From positions 1-64,000 of the forward strand of contig NZ_QGTD01000005.1 of the NCBI RefSeq assembly GCF_003176895.1: a stretch of DNA of 64,000 nt. Direction: 5' to 3'. Both the position numbers and the translations under genes were made by a program. Numbering within the stretch: position 1 is the first letter of the stretch; each line of letters begins with the position of its first letter. The notes under the pieces were generated by a model. It was not told the origin of the DNA and made no database searches. It saw only the letters and a list, made by a program, of their open reading frames with translations. The stretch is from Gracilibacillus dipsosauri (GTDB lineage: Bacteria; Bacillota; Bacilli; Bacillales; Amphibacillaceae). Below, piece after piece: positions 48,657 through 56,821 of this stretch.

Positions 48657-49040
48657 TCCTTTATCTTATCTACAAATTTTACTTAAATGGACCTTTTTAC
48701 CTCCTATTCTCAAAAATGAAAGTGTGATCTTGACATCAAAAAAGGATTATATCAAATGGAATTCGACAAAAACTATACAAATTTAATTTCTATTCCAATT
48801 ATTAATAGGTCTTTATACTTATTTTAAATAGTTATAAATCATGAATTACTATATATTGCAGTACATTAGTTTCGTCAATAATTATCAAACAATTTCTCAA
48901 AATAGAGAAAAAGTTCGAAAGAAACTCTTCTTCTACTAATGGAGATACAGAAGATATAAGCATATGTAAAGAATCCTTAGATAGACAAATGCATTTATTT
49001 TTTTGCCCTTGGGATTTTCCGGAAAAAATCTGAAATACTA
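48657..49040. other. Intergenic region between surface protein and ktr leader
   Basis: No gene or known RNA is visible. A TATAAT on the minus strand (48746-48751) may be the -10 of the surface-protein gene, with only a poor -35. The rest is AT-rich with no repeats of note. Confidence 0.5.
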
Positions 49041-49069
49041 TTGACTTTTACAATGCGAAAGAGTATCTT
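49041..49069 (+). promoter_or_regulatory. Sigma-A promoter of ktrAB
   Basis: TTGACT (49041-49046), 17 bases, TATCTT (49064-49069). Transcription would begin about 20 bases before the riboswitch. Confidence 0.6.
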
Positions 49070-49097
49070 ATATTTTGAAAAACAAATACAACCTTTT

Positions 49098-49227
49098 TGC
49101 TTAATCATATGAGCGGGGGAACCATTTTTGATAGATATTTTCTATCTTGGGGTGAATCTTAATATAGAATTTCTATATTAAGAGGGGCTACTCTCTATCC
49201 CTAATCCGACAGCTAACCTCGTAAGCA
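49098..49227 (+). promoter_or_regulatory. c-di-AMP riboswitch (ydaO/yuaA type)
   Basis: The leader holds the conserved blocks of the ydaO/yuaA class: GAGCGGGGGAACCA (49111-49124), TTGGGGTGAATC (49147-49158) and TAATCCGACAGCTAACCTCGTAAGC (49202-49226). The closing stem is confirmed by exact pairing of TGCTTA (49098-49103) with TAAGCA (49222-49227). This class binds cyclic di-AMP and turns off potassium importers in Bacillus. A terminator hairpin follows, giving the off-switch. Confidence 0.95.
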
Positions 49228-49255
49228 CTTTAAGAGAGAAGGGTTAATGATACAT

Positions 49256-49285
49256 TGACCATTCTTTTTTTGGAATGGTCTTTTT
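49256..49285 (+). terminator. Riboswitch-controlled terminator before ktrA
   Basis: GACCATTC (49257-49264) and GAATGGTC (49273-49280) enclose a loop of mostly T and are followed by five T residues. It lies between the riboswitch and the ktrA start, where ligand binding would favour termination. Confidence 0.88.
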
Positions 49286-49313
49286 GTGTTTACTTTCAGA
49301 AAGAAGGATGAAA

Positions 49314-49974
49314 ATGAAAAAAACATTATGCCGTATTTGGATTAGGTCAGTTTGGTGGAAGCTTAGTAAAGGAACTTTCAGATATGGATCTAGAAGTATT
49401 AGCTGTAGATAACGATCCTTTAAAAGTAAAGGAATACAGTAAAATCGCAACTCATGCCGTTCAAGCTAATGCAGTTGATGAAAACATCTTAAAAGATTTA
49501 GGGGTAAGAAATGTCGATCATGCCTTTGTTTCTTTTGGTGAAAATATTGAGGCAAGCATCTTGACCTCTCTTCTTCTTAAAGAAATTGGCGTACCAATAG
49601 TATGGGCAAAAGCACAAAATAGTTATCACCACAAGGTTCTAAGTCGAATAGGTGTTGAGCGTGTAATACATCCAGAAAGAGAAATGGCAAAGAAAATTGC
49701 GCACCATGTAACCAACGATAATATTGTAGATTTTATAGAGCTCTCAAAAGATCACAGTATTGTTGAAATATTAGCATCAAATAAGTTTGATAATAAATCC
49801 ATTCTACAGCTAGATATTCGCAATAAATATGGTTGTAACATTATTGGGATTCAACGGAATGAAGAAACGATTATTTCACCAGCTGCCGATCAATTGATTC
49901 ATAAAAATGATATTTTAATTATTGTTGGTCAAAATAAAGACATTGAGAGATTTGAGAAAAAGGGTGGACAATAA
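49314..49974 (+). CDS. ktrA: KtrA potassium channel gating subunit, frameshifted start
   Basis: KtrA is the cytosolic RCK ring (RCK_N nucleotide-binding plus RCK_C c-di-AMP-binding domains) that gates KtrB. ATG 49314 has GAAGGA upstream, but the A7 tract at 49317-49323 puts it out of frame. Removing one A restores KKHYAVFGLGQFGGSLVKEL, the first strand and Rossmann glycine loop of the family. Without this the frame can only open at ATG 49384, losing the GLGQFGG motif, giving 196 residues. In-frame alternatives fail: a TGA is at 49315-49317 and no GTG or TTG precedes 49384. It may be a true mutation, slippage-corrected, or a sequencing error. The stop overlaps ktrB by one base. Confidence 0.85.
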
Positions 49975-51296
49975 TGAAATTGAAATACATGAATTTGAAT
50001 CCATCTCAGTTATTAATATCCGTATTTGTAACCTGTATTCTGATCGGCACACTATTACTGAAGCTTCCTATTGCAACAACTGAAACCATTACCTGGATAG
50101 ATTCGTTATTTACTGCAACTTCAGCTATGACGGTTACTGGTCTAATAGTTGTGGACACACCCTCTGCATTTACTTTATTTGGGGAAATAATTATCGTAAT
50201 TTTAATCCAGCTTGGGGGACTAGGGATTATGACATTTGCGGTAATGATTTATATTATGCTTGGTAGAAGAATAGGCATAAAAGGAAGATTAGTGATTCAA
50301 CAGGCATTGAATCAAACCTCTATAGGGGGAGTTGTGAAGCTAGTACGAAATTTATTTATTTTTTCCTTGACCATCGAGACAATAGCGATGATTTTTTTAG
50401 CTATTAGATGGGTGCCAGTTTTAGGGTGGGGAAAAGGGATCTATTTCAGCTTGTTTCATGCCATATCTGCATTTAATAATGCTGGGTTTGCTCTATGGTC
50501 TGATAGTTTAATGGGGTATGTAGGTGATCCGCTGATTAATATTATTATATCGCTTCTTTTTATAATCGGAGGAATTGGTTTTACCGTTCTCTCTGATTTA
50601 TGGTATAAAAAGAAATTTAGGAAATTGTCTCTCCATTCAAGATTGATGCTAGTTGGTACTCTTGTCTTGAACATGGTAGCGATGTTTATTGTTTTTATTT
50701 TGGAATATAATAATCCCAGTACTTTAGGAGGATTAGCCTCTTTTACGGATAAAGTATGGGCTTCTTACTTTCAGGCTACTTCCCCTAGAACGGCAGGGTT
50801 TAATACGTTAGACATCGGTAGTTTAGAAGAACCAACCGTTTTCTTCATGTTATTATTAATGTTTATTGGTGCGGGAAGTGCTTCAACTGGAGGTGGAATT
50901 AAGTTAACCACCTTCATTATTATCATTTTATCTGTTTTAACCTTTTTACGAGGAAAAAAAGAAATAACCATTTCAGAAAGGACGATTAATCAAACTTATA
51001 TATTACGTTCCCTCGCCATTGCCACAATGGGGCTTTTCTTTGTTTTTATTGCTGTATTCATATTAACTATAGTGGAGGATGAGCCTGTCATCATGGTTTT
51101 GTTTGAAGTGATTTCGGCATTCGGTACCGTTGGGTTATCGATGGGGTTAACTGGGTCACTATCCATTCTTGGTAAAATAGTGATCATTTGTATCATGTTT
51201 ATCGGTAAATTAGGCCCACTTACACTAGCTTTTTCTCTTGCTAGATCGAAAGAGGAAAGAATTAAATATCCTTATGAGGAAGTATTGACAGGATAA
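49974..51296 (+). CDS. ktrB: KtrB potassium transporter membrane subunit
   Basis: A 440-residue TrkH/KtrB family potassium (sodium-coupled) transporter made of four pore-loop repeats. The selectivity-filter segments include SAMTVTGLIVVD, NNAGFALW, SPRTAGFNTLD and SAFGTVGLSMGLT, each with the key glycine. It pairs with KtrA, with which its start overlaps (TAATG). Control by the upstream c-di-AMP riboswitch fits a role in osmotic adjustment. Confidence 0.96.
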   Translation: MKLKYMNLNPSQLLISVFVTCILIGTLLLKLPIATTETITWIDSLFTATSAMTVTGLIVVDTPSAFTLFGEIIIVILIQLGGLGIMTFAVMIYIMLGRRIGIKGRLVIQQALNQTSIGGVVKLVRNLFIFSLTIETIAMIFLAIRWVPVLGWGKGIYFSLFHAISAFNNAGFALWSDSLMGYVGDPLINIIISLLFIIGGIGFTVLSDLWYKKKFRKLSLHSRLMLVGTLVLNMVAMFIVFILEYNNPSTLGGLASFTDKVWASYFQATSPRTAGFNTLDIGSLEEPTVFFMLLLMFIGAGSASTGGGIKLTTFIIIILSVLTFLRGKKEITISERTINQTYILRSLAIATMGLFFVFIAVFILTIVEDEPVIMVLFEVISAFGTVGLSMGLTGSLSILGKIVIICIMFIGKLGPLTLAFSLARSKEERIKYPYEEVLTG

Positions 51297-51309
51297 AATG
51301 TTAACTAAA

Positions 51310-51332
51310 GGAGCACAATTTCACTGTGCTCC
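51310..51332 (+). terminator. Hairpin after ktrB
   Basis: GGAGCACA (51310-51317) pairs with TGTGCTCC (51325-51332) around a 7-base loop, 13 bases past the ktrB stop. No T tract follows, so termination may be weak or Rho-assisted. Confidence 0.55.
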
Positions 51333-51446
51333 TATCAAAATATAATCAAAAAATCACGAAATCAATTTTGCCTTGTCATAAATTCTTCTTTTCATTTTAG
51401 GGATCAGGTGCTTCTTAAATGTACTTAAAACAAAAAAACACCAACA

Positions 51447-51469
51447 ATGTATTGGTGGAGACAGTGGGA
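51447..51469 (+). repeat. Distal attachment-site copy of the ssrA 3' end
   Basis: ATGTATTGGTGGAGAC followed by AGTGGGA matches 53472-53494 at 22 of 23 bases. The latter contains the last 17 bases of the tmRNA gene plus the six bases beyond. It is also part of a small CACCAA/TTGGTG inverted repeat (51440-51457). Read as the far end of an element integrated at ssrA. Confidence 0.7.
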
Positions 51470-51583
51470 ATTTATATAAAAGTTTAAAACATACATGAAT
51501 CAACTCTTATGTTTAGAAATTACAATAATCAGAAAAATTTACTAAATTGTTACAAAATTTTTTACCGAGGTAGGCACCCCAGC

Positions 51584-51612
51584 GTCGTATATAAATATTA
51601 CGACTTTTTTTT
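51584..51612 (+). terminator. Orphan intrinsic terminator
   Basis: GTCGTA (51584-51589) and TACGAC (51599-51604) close a 9-base loop and are followed by eight T residues (51605-51612). No plus-strand gene lies before it within the element relic, so an untranslated RNA or a ktrB read-through transcript may end here. The GC-rich tract just before it (GGTAGGCACCCCAGCG) also pairs partly with GGAGGTGC after it. Confidence 0.65.
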
Positions 51613-51633
51613 AGGAGGTGCTTTTTATTACTC

Positions 51634-51747
51634 TTATTGCAAATTATTTTCAGCACTAGAAAATATTAAATCTAATTCAGTAATCAATTTGTCCATATCC
51701 TCTTTTGTAATCACATGTGGAAGGTCTTGTTGGTGGTGCCCTTCCAT
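51634..51747 (-). CDS. Possible 37-residue acidic small protein
   Basis: A minus-strand frame with ATG at 51747, product beginning MEGHHQQDLPHVITKEDM and ending in SAENNLQ. A GGGG site lies about 12 bases upstream, longer than ideal. Just beyond its stop is a hairpin region. No family is recognised and the length is too short to judge by composition, so this is a tentative call. Confidence 0.25.
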   Translation of the reverse strand: MEGHHQQDLPHVITKEDMDKLITELDLIFSSAENNLQ

Positions 51748-51796
51748 ATTTACATTATTCCCCTTTTTTCATAATCCTTGTTAAAAGTGGTAAATC

Positions 51797-52084
51797 TTAA
51801 TAACCTCTTTTTTCTTCAGAAGGCTCTTCGTCAAGATCTGGTTCTTCTTCATCCATGTTATTAGGTATATCAGGTTCATTAGGTTCCCTTACATTACGAG
51901 GTTCTGTATCAATATTCGGACCCCTATTATTATTTAAATTATCTCCCTCATTGTTACGAGTAGGCTCATAGTTAACATCTTCCGGTTGTTCATTGATTTC
52001 ATTGTCATTATCCACGTTACATCCAGTTAATACACTAGTTAAGATCATAGCAGAAAACATTATCGTGATTATTCTCTTCATCAT
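51797..52084 (-). CDS. Small acidic lipoprotein
   Basis: A 95-residue lipoprotein: the signal peptide ends in the lipobox VLTGC (lipidated Cys22). The mature part is entirely low-complexity, rich in Asn, Glu, Asp and Pro, with repeats of the type NEPDIPNN and EEPDLDEEPSEE. TAGGAGG precedes two tandem ATGs; the second (52081) has the better spacing. The function is unknown; such tails keep a protein extended from the membrane. Confidence 0.75.
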   Translation of the reverse strand: MMKRIITIMFSAMILTSVLTGCNVDNDNEINEQPEDVNYEPTRNNEGDNLNNNRGPNIDTEPRNVREPNEPDIPNNMDEEEPDLDEEPSEEKRGY

Positions 52085-52268
52085 TTATCCTCCTATAGTT
52101 TTAAATCATTTTTAATATATACGACTTTTGGATTTTTACTCACTGATTTAGGGAAAATGAATTTCCAAATTAAAATAGTGAGAAAAGATTTCCACACATT
52201 TTTTTATTCCTTCCTCACAAATTAAGAAAGGCTTAAAAAGTCAATATCATATTAGGAGGTGAACGTAA

Positions 52269-52418
52269 ATGAGAAACATTCAATGGCTATCTGTACTTGG
52301 TTCAATCGGTATAGGTATCGCAGCTTATAATATGATGAATGGCCAAGGTCAAGGAGGACAAATGCAAAAAATGCTTTCTAACGTAACAAATATGACTAAT
52401 CAAAGTCAAGGTCAATAA
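52269..52418 (+). CDS. 49-residue hydrophobic small protein, intact copy
   Basis: A short gene with an AGGAGGTGA site 6 bases before its ATG. Residues 7-20 (LSVLGSIGIGIAAY) form a short membrane-like segment, followed by a Met/Gly/Gln-rich part (MMNGQGQGGQMQKMLSNV) and a Gln-rich end. It resembles small DUF3918/YrzQ-like proteins in layout, but that is only an impression. A second copy at 42758-42908 differs almost only at synonymous sites, which shows the protein has been under selection. A hairpin (about 52431-52453) follows. Confidence 0.75.
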   Translation: MRNIQWLSVLGSIGIGIAAYNMMNGQGQGGQMQKMLSNVTNMTNQSQGQ

Positions 52419-52456
52419 TACTCCTCGATAAGACAGTCTTTTTGGCTGTCTTCTTA

Positions 52457-53032
52457 TTATGAACGATCAGATTTTTCATGATAACTATCTATTTTACTAA
52501 ACAAATGCGCTACAAGAAATAGAAATAAAAAAATGAAAAAGTCATAAAAAGTAGGCCAACCTTTTGGATTATAAAAATCAAGGGCATCAAATAAATTCAT
52601 TCCCACAAAAGCCCCCACTGCTGCAAAAATAACCCCTTTCACTATTGGATGGGAGTTTGGTTTTATTTGCAGAGCAAACATGACTCCAACAGGAGCTAAT
52701 GCAAAGTGATAAGGAAGAAATAATAATGGTGATATTGGTACGAATTTCATCGGGTATGACCATAATCCATAGGAAATGGCGATAAGATCAATTGATAGGG
52801 CTAAAATGATGGTTATAAAACCCCCGAGTAAAAGTCGTCCTGTATTTTTCTTATCCCTATACAAAATCCAAAGTACCCAGGGTAGAATGAATAATATTAT
52901 ACCTAACCACCACTGCCAAGAAAATAAAAACGCATTTAGCACAGCATCTGTTAGCAATTGATTGACTTCCACTAATTGGTCATATGCTCTTTCTGATTGT
53001 TCAAGTCCTTCTATAACAGTCAATATCATCAC
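52457..53032 (-). CDS. CBO0543-family integral membrane protein
   Basis: A 191-residue membrane protein with about five hydrophobic segments. SYGLWSYPMKFVPISPLLFLPYHFALAPVG in the middle carries the W-YP...P...PY pattern of the CBO0543 family common in sporulating Firmicutes. Its function is unknown. The start is GTG 53032 or, more likely, ATG 53029, behind AAAGG. It lies inside the element relic next to ssrA. Confidence 0.78.
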   Translation of the reverse strand: MMILTVIEGLEQSERAYDQLVEVNQLLTDAVLNAFLFSWQWWLGIILFILPWVLWILYRDKKNTGRLLLGGFITIILALSIDLIAISYGLWSYPMKFVPISPLLFLPYHFALAPVGVMFALQIKPNSHPIVKGVIFAAVGAFVGMNLFDALDFYNPKGWPTFYDFFIFLFLFLVAHLFSKIDSYHEKSDRS

Positions 53033-53235
53033 ACCTTTTCTAACACTATCATCTGCATTCTATTCTAAGAATATACATTATGATAATAAAGAAGACCCAT
53101 CACGTCTGGCTATTGTAGTGGGAATAAGGTCAATGGAGGAGCACCACTTTTTTTTATTTTCTCCAATATGAGATATCTTTAGACATTTCACAAGTATACT
53201 TTTATTTAGAAAGGTAAAGAGGATTTTCGCCATAG

Positions 53236-53415
53236 CATTCCAGTTTTTTAATTAATCGAAATGCTATGTCATCAGTGATTGCTCAAAGATTAGGGCACAG
53301 CGATGTAGGCACAACATTAAACATTGACAGTCACTTATATCCGAGTACAGAAAAAGAAGCCGTCCTTAAAATGGAAGACGACTTCAAAACTACTCCAATA
53401 TATAAAATTAATTAA
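53236..53415 (+). pseudogene. Integrase C-terminal remnant (tyrosine recombinase)
   Basis: An open frame of 59 codons with no start, beginning after a stop at 53233-53235. It reads HSSFLINRNAMSSVIAQRLGHSDVGTTLNIDSHLYPS and on, the last part of a phage/ICE-type tyrosine integrase from the box II histidine to the C-terminus. Where the family has the nucleophile (TTLNTYSHLYPS), this copy has TTLNIDSHL, so the tyrosine is replaced by Asp. The upstream catalytic Arg and Lys parts are missing. It lies 57 bases from the ssrA-side attachment repeat, facing it. Confidence 0.85.
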
Positions 53416-53445
53416 AATGTTATCACGTATGTTACCACCAAATCC

Positions 53446-53465
53446 AAAAGCTTGTCATATCAAGC
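53446..53465 (-). terminator. Probable ssrA terminator
   Basis: GCTTG (53450-53454) pairs with CAAGC (53461-53465); the minus strand then has four U residues. It lies 12 bases beyond the mature tmRNA 3' end. The short stem makes it a moderate candidate. Confidence 0.45.
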
Positions 53466-53471
53466 CTGAAT

Positions 53472-53494
53472 ATGTATTGGTGGAGACGGTGGGA
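53472..53494 (-). repeat. Proximal attachment site overlapping the ssrA 3' end
   Basis: This is the ssrA-side copy of the 23-base direct repeat described at 51447-51469, with a single difference (G for A at position 17). It includes the CCA end of tmRNA. Integrases commonly use this region because the element restores the gene's 3' end. Confidence 0.7.
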
Positions 53495-53840
53495 GTCGAA
53501 CCCACGTCCAAGGATATCGCCACTCAGGCTTCTACACGTGTAGTTGGTAAATTTAAATTCGCTAACTATTTTGCCTACCAACAGGCGTCCTAGTAGCTAG
53601 TCTGATTGGTCTCTTCTATCTATCCTCAGACGGTGGATGATAGCGTAGCCCACTGATAAGTGAGACCCTTCAATCTACCACATGGGCGATGATAGGAAGG
53701 ATCCTTTAGACAGTGCTTACGCAGCTGCTAAAGAGTAATTGTTTTCTTTGCCAGTTATTATTGGCGTTAACGTTTAACGAGACGTAACCTCGACGCGCAA
53801 CCTGAGCTCGATCTACCCCTGTCGAATCCGTAACGTCCCC
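53478..53840 (-). ncRNA. ssrA: Transfer-messenger RNA (tmRNA)
   Basis: The 5' end (GGGGACGTTACGGATTCGAC, from 53840) and the 3' end (the T-arm GGGTTCGACTCCCACC and the encoded CCA at 53478) are canonical. Total length is 363 bases. The tag reading frame is at 53717-53752, GGC through GCG then TAA, encoding GKENNYSLAAA after the charged alanine; the AA ending is the degradation signal. tmRNA with SmpB frees stalled ribosomes. smpB lies directly upstream. Confidence 0.97.
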
Positions 53841-53859
53841 TTATAAAAAGAAGATACGG

Positions 53860-53881
53860 ATTAGAGTGATCAAACTCTAAT
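53860..53881 (-). other. Hairpin in the pre-tmRNA leader
   Basis: ATTAGAGT and ACTCTAAT (53860-53867 and 53874-53881) form an 8-base stem with loop GATCAA, between the promoter and the mature 5' end. It would be part of the leader removed by RNase P. Confidence 0.5.
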
Positions 53882-53902
53882 ATGAAATTGTTAAGTAAGT
53901 TC

Positions 53903-53930
53903 ATTATAACACATGAGTAAGAAAATTCAA
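53903..53930 (-). promoter_or_regulatory. Promoter of ssrA
   Basis: The minus strand reads TTGAAT (53925-53930), 16 bases, TATAAT (53903-53908). It lies between smpB and ssrA, about 63 bases upstream of the mature tmRNA 5' end, leaving a leader of roughly 55 bases. Confidence 0.7.
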
Positions 53931-53954
53931 GCTACTAACTGTTGGTAATTCGTG

Positions 53955-54416
53955 TTAAACACGATCTTTTATAGCTCTGTCCATGTCTCGTTTCGCTTGT
54001 TTTTGTTTTAAATCTTCACGCTTATCGTATTTCTTTTTTCCTTTACCGAGTCCAACCAAAACTTTGGCAAAGCCATTTTTAATATAAACCTTTAGTGGTA
54101 CAAGAGAATAACCAGCTTGTTTTGTTTCCCCGATCAGTTTATCAATTTGCTTTCGATGTAATAAAAGCTTACGGGCTCTTGTGGGTTCATGATTATAGCG
54201 ATTACCTTGCTCGTATGGAGAAATATGCATGTTATTTAAATAAACTTCCCCATTTCTTATGGTAGCAAAACTATCCTTTAAATTTACCTGTCCAGCACGA
54301 ATGGCTTTTATCTCTGTCCCTTGTAAGACGATACCTGCTTCATACGTATCCTCAATAAAGAAATCATGTCCCGCTTTTCGGTTTTGTGCAATAACTCTTC
54401 CTTCATTCTTTGCCAT
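53955..54416 (-). CDS. smpB: tmRNA-binding protein SmpB
   Basis: SmpB (153 residues) binds tmRNA and positions it in the ribosomal A site. The family stretches [22 protein letters not shown] and the C-terminal basic tail [25 protein letters not shown] are present. In complex, the tail occupies the empty mRNA channel. It sits between rnr and ssrA as in other Bacilli. The start has AGGAGG upstream. Confidence 0.97.
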   Translation of the reverse strand: MAKNEGRVIAQNRKAGHDFFIEDTYEAGIVLQGTEIKAIRAGQVNLKDSFATIRNGEVYLNNMHISPYEQGNRYNHEPTRARKLLLHRKQIDKLIGETKQAGYSLVPLKVYIKNGFAKVLVGLGKGKKKYDKREDLKQKQAKRDMDRAIKDRV

Positions 54417-54510
54417 ATCTTGTTCCTCCTAATGCTACGTCCCTTTATTGTAACAAAAAAGCGGAAAACATGCTACGTAAAGAAGATAGGAAAGCTCACA
54501 GGAAGCCTTC

Positions 54511-56790
54511 CTATCTCTTTTTCTTTTTGCGACCATTTTTCTTCTTTTTGCCTTTTCCTGTTTTTTGTGCTTTCTTCGCAGTCTTTTTCAAGTCGCCTTT
54601 ATCTTTTCGAGCATGAATAACCTTTTGTTCTGATTTAGGTCGATTTTTTCTTGGGGCCATTCCAACAATCTCAAAATCAACAGATCTTTCTTCCAAATTC
54701 ACTTGCGCTACTTTGACTGTTAAGGTATCTCCAACCTGAAAGACATTTCCTGTTCTTTCACCAATCATTGCATAGGCTCGTTCATCAAAATGATAATAAT
54801 CATCTGTTAGATAACTGACATGGACAAGTCCCTCTACTGTATTCGCTAATTCAACAAAAAGTCCAAAATTAGTAACAGAGCTGATGACTCCTTCAAACTC
54901 TTCTCCAATTTTATCCTGCATAAATTCTGCTTTTTTCAGATCGTCAACCTCTCGTTCTGCATCTACTGCAGCCCTTTCTTTCATCGAAGCTTGTCTGGCG
55001 ATCTCTGGCATCTTTTCCTTCCAATGAGCTCTTGTCTTTCCACCTAACTGATTTTGAATCAAATAAGTTCGAATCAAACGATGGACAATTAAGTCAGGAT
55101 ATCTTCGAATCGGAGAGGTAAAATGTGTGTAAAATTCTGTTGCTAAACCAAAGTGACCGATGCTTTGCGGATCATATTTCGCTTGCTTCATGGATCGAAG
55201 CATCAATTTTGAAATAATGATATCCTCTTCTGTTCCTTTTACTTCATCTAATACCTTCTGTAATGCTTGTGGATGAATTTCATTCGAGGTCCCTTTGACA
55301 ACATAACCAAATCTCGCGATAAATTCGAAGAAGGTTTGCAATTTGCCTGGGTCTGGATCCTCATGAATACGATGAATAAACGGTACATCCATCCAGTGAA
55401 AATGCTCTGCAATCGTCTCATTGGCACAAAGCATAAATTCCTCGATTAATCGCTCTCCAACTGATCTTTCACGTATTACAACATCCTCTGCATTGCCTTT
55501 TTTATCAACTAATACTTTTGCTTCTTTAAAGTCAAAATCGATCGCACCTCTGCCAAAACGTTTGGAGCGTAATATTTCCGCTAGATTTTCCATATCCTTA
55601 AACATAGGAACAAGCGATTGATAGTGTTCGATCACCTCTTCATCGTTATCCACGAGAATTTGATTCACCGCTTTATAAGTCATTCGCTCCGTCGTTTTGA
55701 TCACCGCTTGAAAAATATCATGATTGACAACTTCCCCTTTTGTGTTAATTTCCATATCACAGCCTAATACTAATCTGTCTACCTGTGGATTCAAGGAGCA
55801 AATACCATTCGATAAACGATGAGGAATCATTGGTATAACACGGTCAACTAAGTAAACACTTGTGCCTCGTTCAAATGCTTCCTTATCAATAGGAGAATCT
55901 TCCTTAACATAATGGGTAACATCAGCAATATAAACACCTAGCTTATAATTGCCATTTTCAAGCCTAGTAACCGTAACAGCATCATCTAAATCCTTTGCAT
56001 CTGCTCCATCAATTGTCACAATTGTTTCATTTCTTAGATCTTTTCTATCCTGTAAATCTCTCTCCGAAATCGTCTCTGGAATACTTTCAGCTTGATCCAG
56101 TACCTCTTGAGGAAAGTCGATTGCGATCCCATTTTTATAGATAATCGACAAAATATCCATCCCGGGATCATTTTTATGCCCTAATATTTGTATAACCTCA
56201 CCCTCAGCACTCATTCGTCCTTCAGGGTATTTCGTTATTTCAACAATTACTTTATGACCACTAATGGCACCTTTTGCTTGTCCTTTCGGTACGAAAATAT
56301 CATTGGGAATTCGCTTATCATCCGCAATCACAAAGCCGAATGCTCCGTTATCCTCATATGTTCCGATAATTTGCTTCGTTTGCCTTTCAATAATACGAAC
56401 AACAACGCCTTCAGGTCGCTTTCCTGCCTCATCGCTTCGTTCTACACGAACAAAAACAGTATCGCCATTCATGGCAGATTGTAAATCAGTTTGGTTGATA
56501 TAGACATCATCCATTGATTCTTCTTCTGGGATCAAAAAGGCAAAGCCCTTTGCATGCATTTGAATCGTTCCACGAATTAAGTTCATTTTTTCCGGTAAAC
56601 CATAACGATTTTTTCTAGTGCGTATGAGTTGTCCACTATTTTCTAATTCATTTAATGTCTTGACAAGATTAGTGAATTCATCTGCTTCACTTAATCCTAA
56701 TAGTTCTTCTATTTCCTGAACAGATAAAGGCTTCGTTGCATTATTTTGAAAATAATCTAATAGCTCTTGAGATAAATTCTGTCCCTCCAT
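54511..56790 (-). CDS. rnr: Ribonuclease R
   Basis: A 759-residue 3'-5' exoribonuclease: N-terminal winged-helix region (1-65), two cold-shock OB domains (about 65-230), the RNB catalytic domain with [15 protein letters not shown] carrying the metal-binding aspartates (about 258-272), an S1 domain (about 630-710) and a highly basic Lys-rich tail. RNase R degrades structured RNA and, with SmpB-tmRNA, the faulty mRNA. smpB follows it downstream by about 95 bases. Confidence 0.96.
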   Translation of the reverse strand: MEGQNLSQELLDYFQNNATKPLSVQEIEELLGLSEADEFTNLVKTLNELENSGQLIRTRKNRYGLPEKMNLIRGTIQMHAKGFAFLIPEEESMDDVYINQTDLQSAMNGDTVFVRVERSDEAGKRPEGVVVRIIERQTKQIIGTYEDNGAFGFVIADDKRIPNDIFVPKGQAKGAISGHKVIVEITKYPEGRMSAEGEVIQILGHKNDPGMDILSIIYKNGIAIDFPQEVLDQAESIPETISERDLQDRKDLRNETIVTIDGADAKDLDDAVTVTRLENGNYKLGVYIADVTHYVKEDSPIDKEAFERGTSVYLVDRVIPMIPHRLSNGICSLNPQVDRLVLGCDMEINTKGEVVNHDIFQAVIKTTERMTYKAVNQILVDNDEEVIEHYQSLVPMFKDMENLAEILRSKRFGRGAIDFDFKEAKVLVDKKGNAEDVVIRERSVGERLIEEFMLCANETIAEHFHWMDVPFIHRIHEDPDPGKLQTFFEFIARFGYVVKGTSNEIHPQALQKVLDEVKGTEEDIIISKLMLRSMKQAKYDPQSIGHFGLATEFYTHFTSPIRRYPDLIVHRLIRTYLIQNQLGGKTRAHWKEKMPEIARQASMKERAAVDAEREVDDLKKAEFMQDKIGEEFEGVISSVTNFGLFVELANTVEGLVHVSYLTDDYYHFDERAYAMIGERTGNVFQVGDTLTVKVAQVNLEERSVDFEIVGMAPRKNRPKSEQKVIHARKDKGDLKKTAKKAQKTGKGKKKKNGRKKKKR

Positions 56791-56821
56791 CTAATCACCT
56801 CTTTCTTTTTATTATGGCGAT

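Larger units (their letters stand above)
51447..53494. mobile_element. Relic of an element integrated at the tmRNA gene
   Basis: About 2 kb bounded by a 23-base direct repeat of the ssrA 3' end (22/23 identical). An integrase C-terminal fragment lies 57 bases from the ssrA-side repeat and points toward it, the normal arrangement for elements that use ssrA as attachment site. Inside are a small acidic lipoprotein gene, a 49-residue protein gene, a CBO0543-type membrane protein gene and a possible 37-residue frame. No replication, packaging or transfer genes remain. The cargo could be original or later. The boundaries are inferred, not proven. Confidence 0.6.

Noticed and set aside
51509-51784. 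Plus-strand frame of 91 codons inside the element relic
   Set aside because: It crosses an intrinsic terminator, has no ribosome site and is Phe/Tyr/Cys-rich in a non-protein-like way.
53324-53593. Plus-strand frame of 89 codons across the ssrA 3' end
   Set aside because: It reads antisense through tmRNA; part of it contains the well-known spurious VGVEPT translation of that region.
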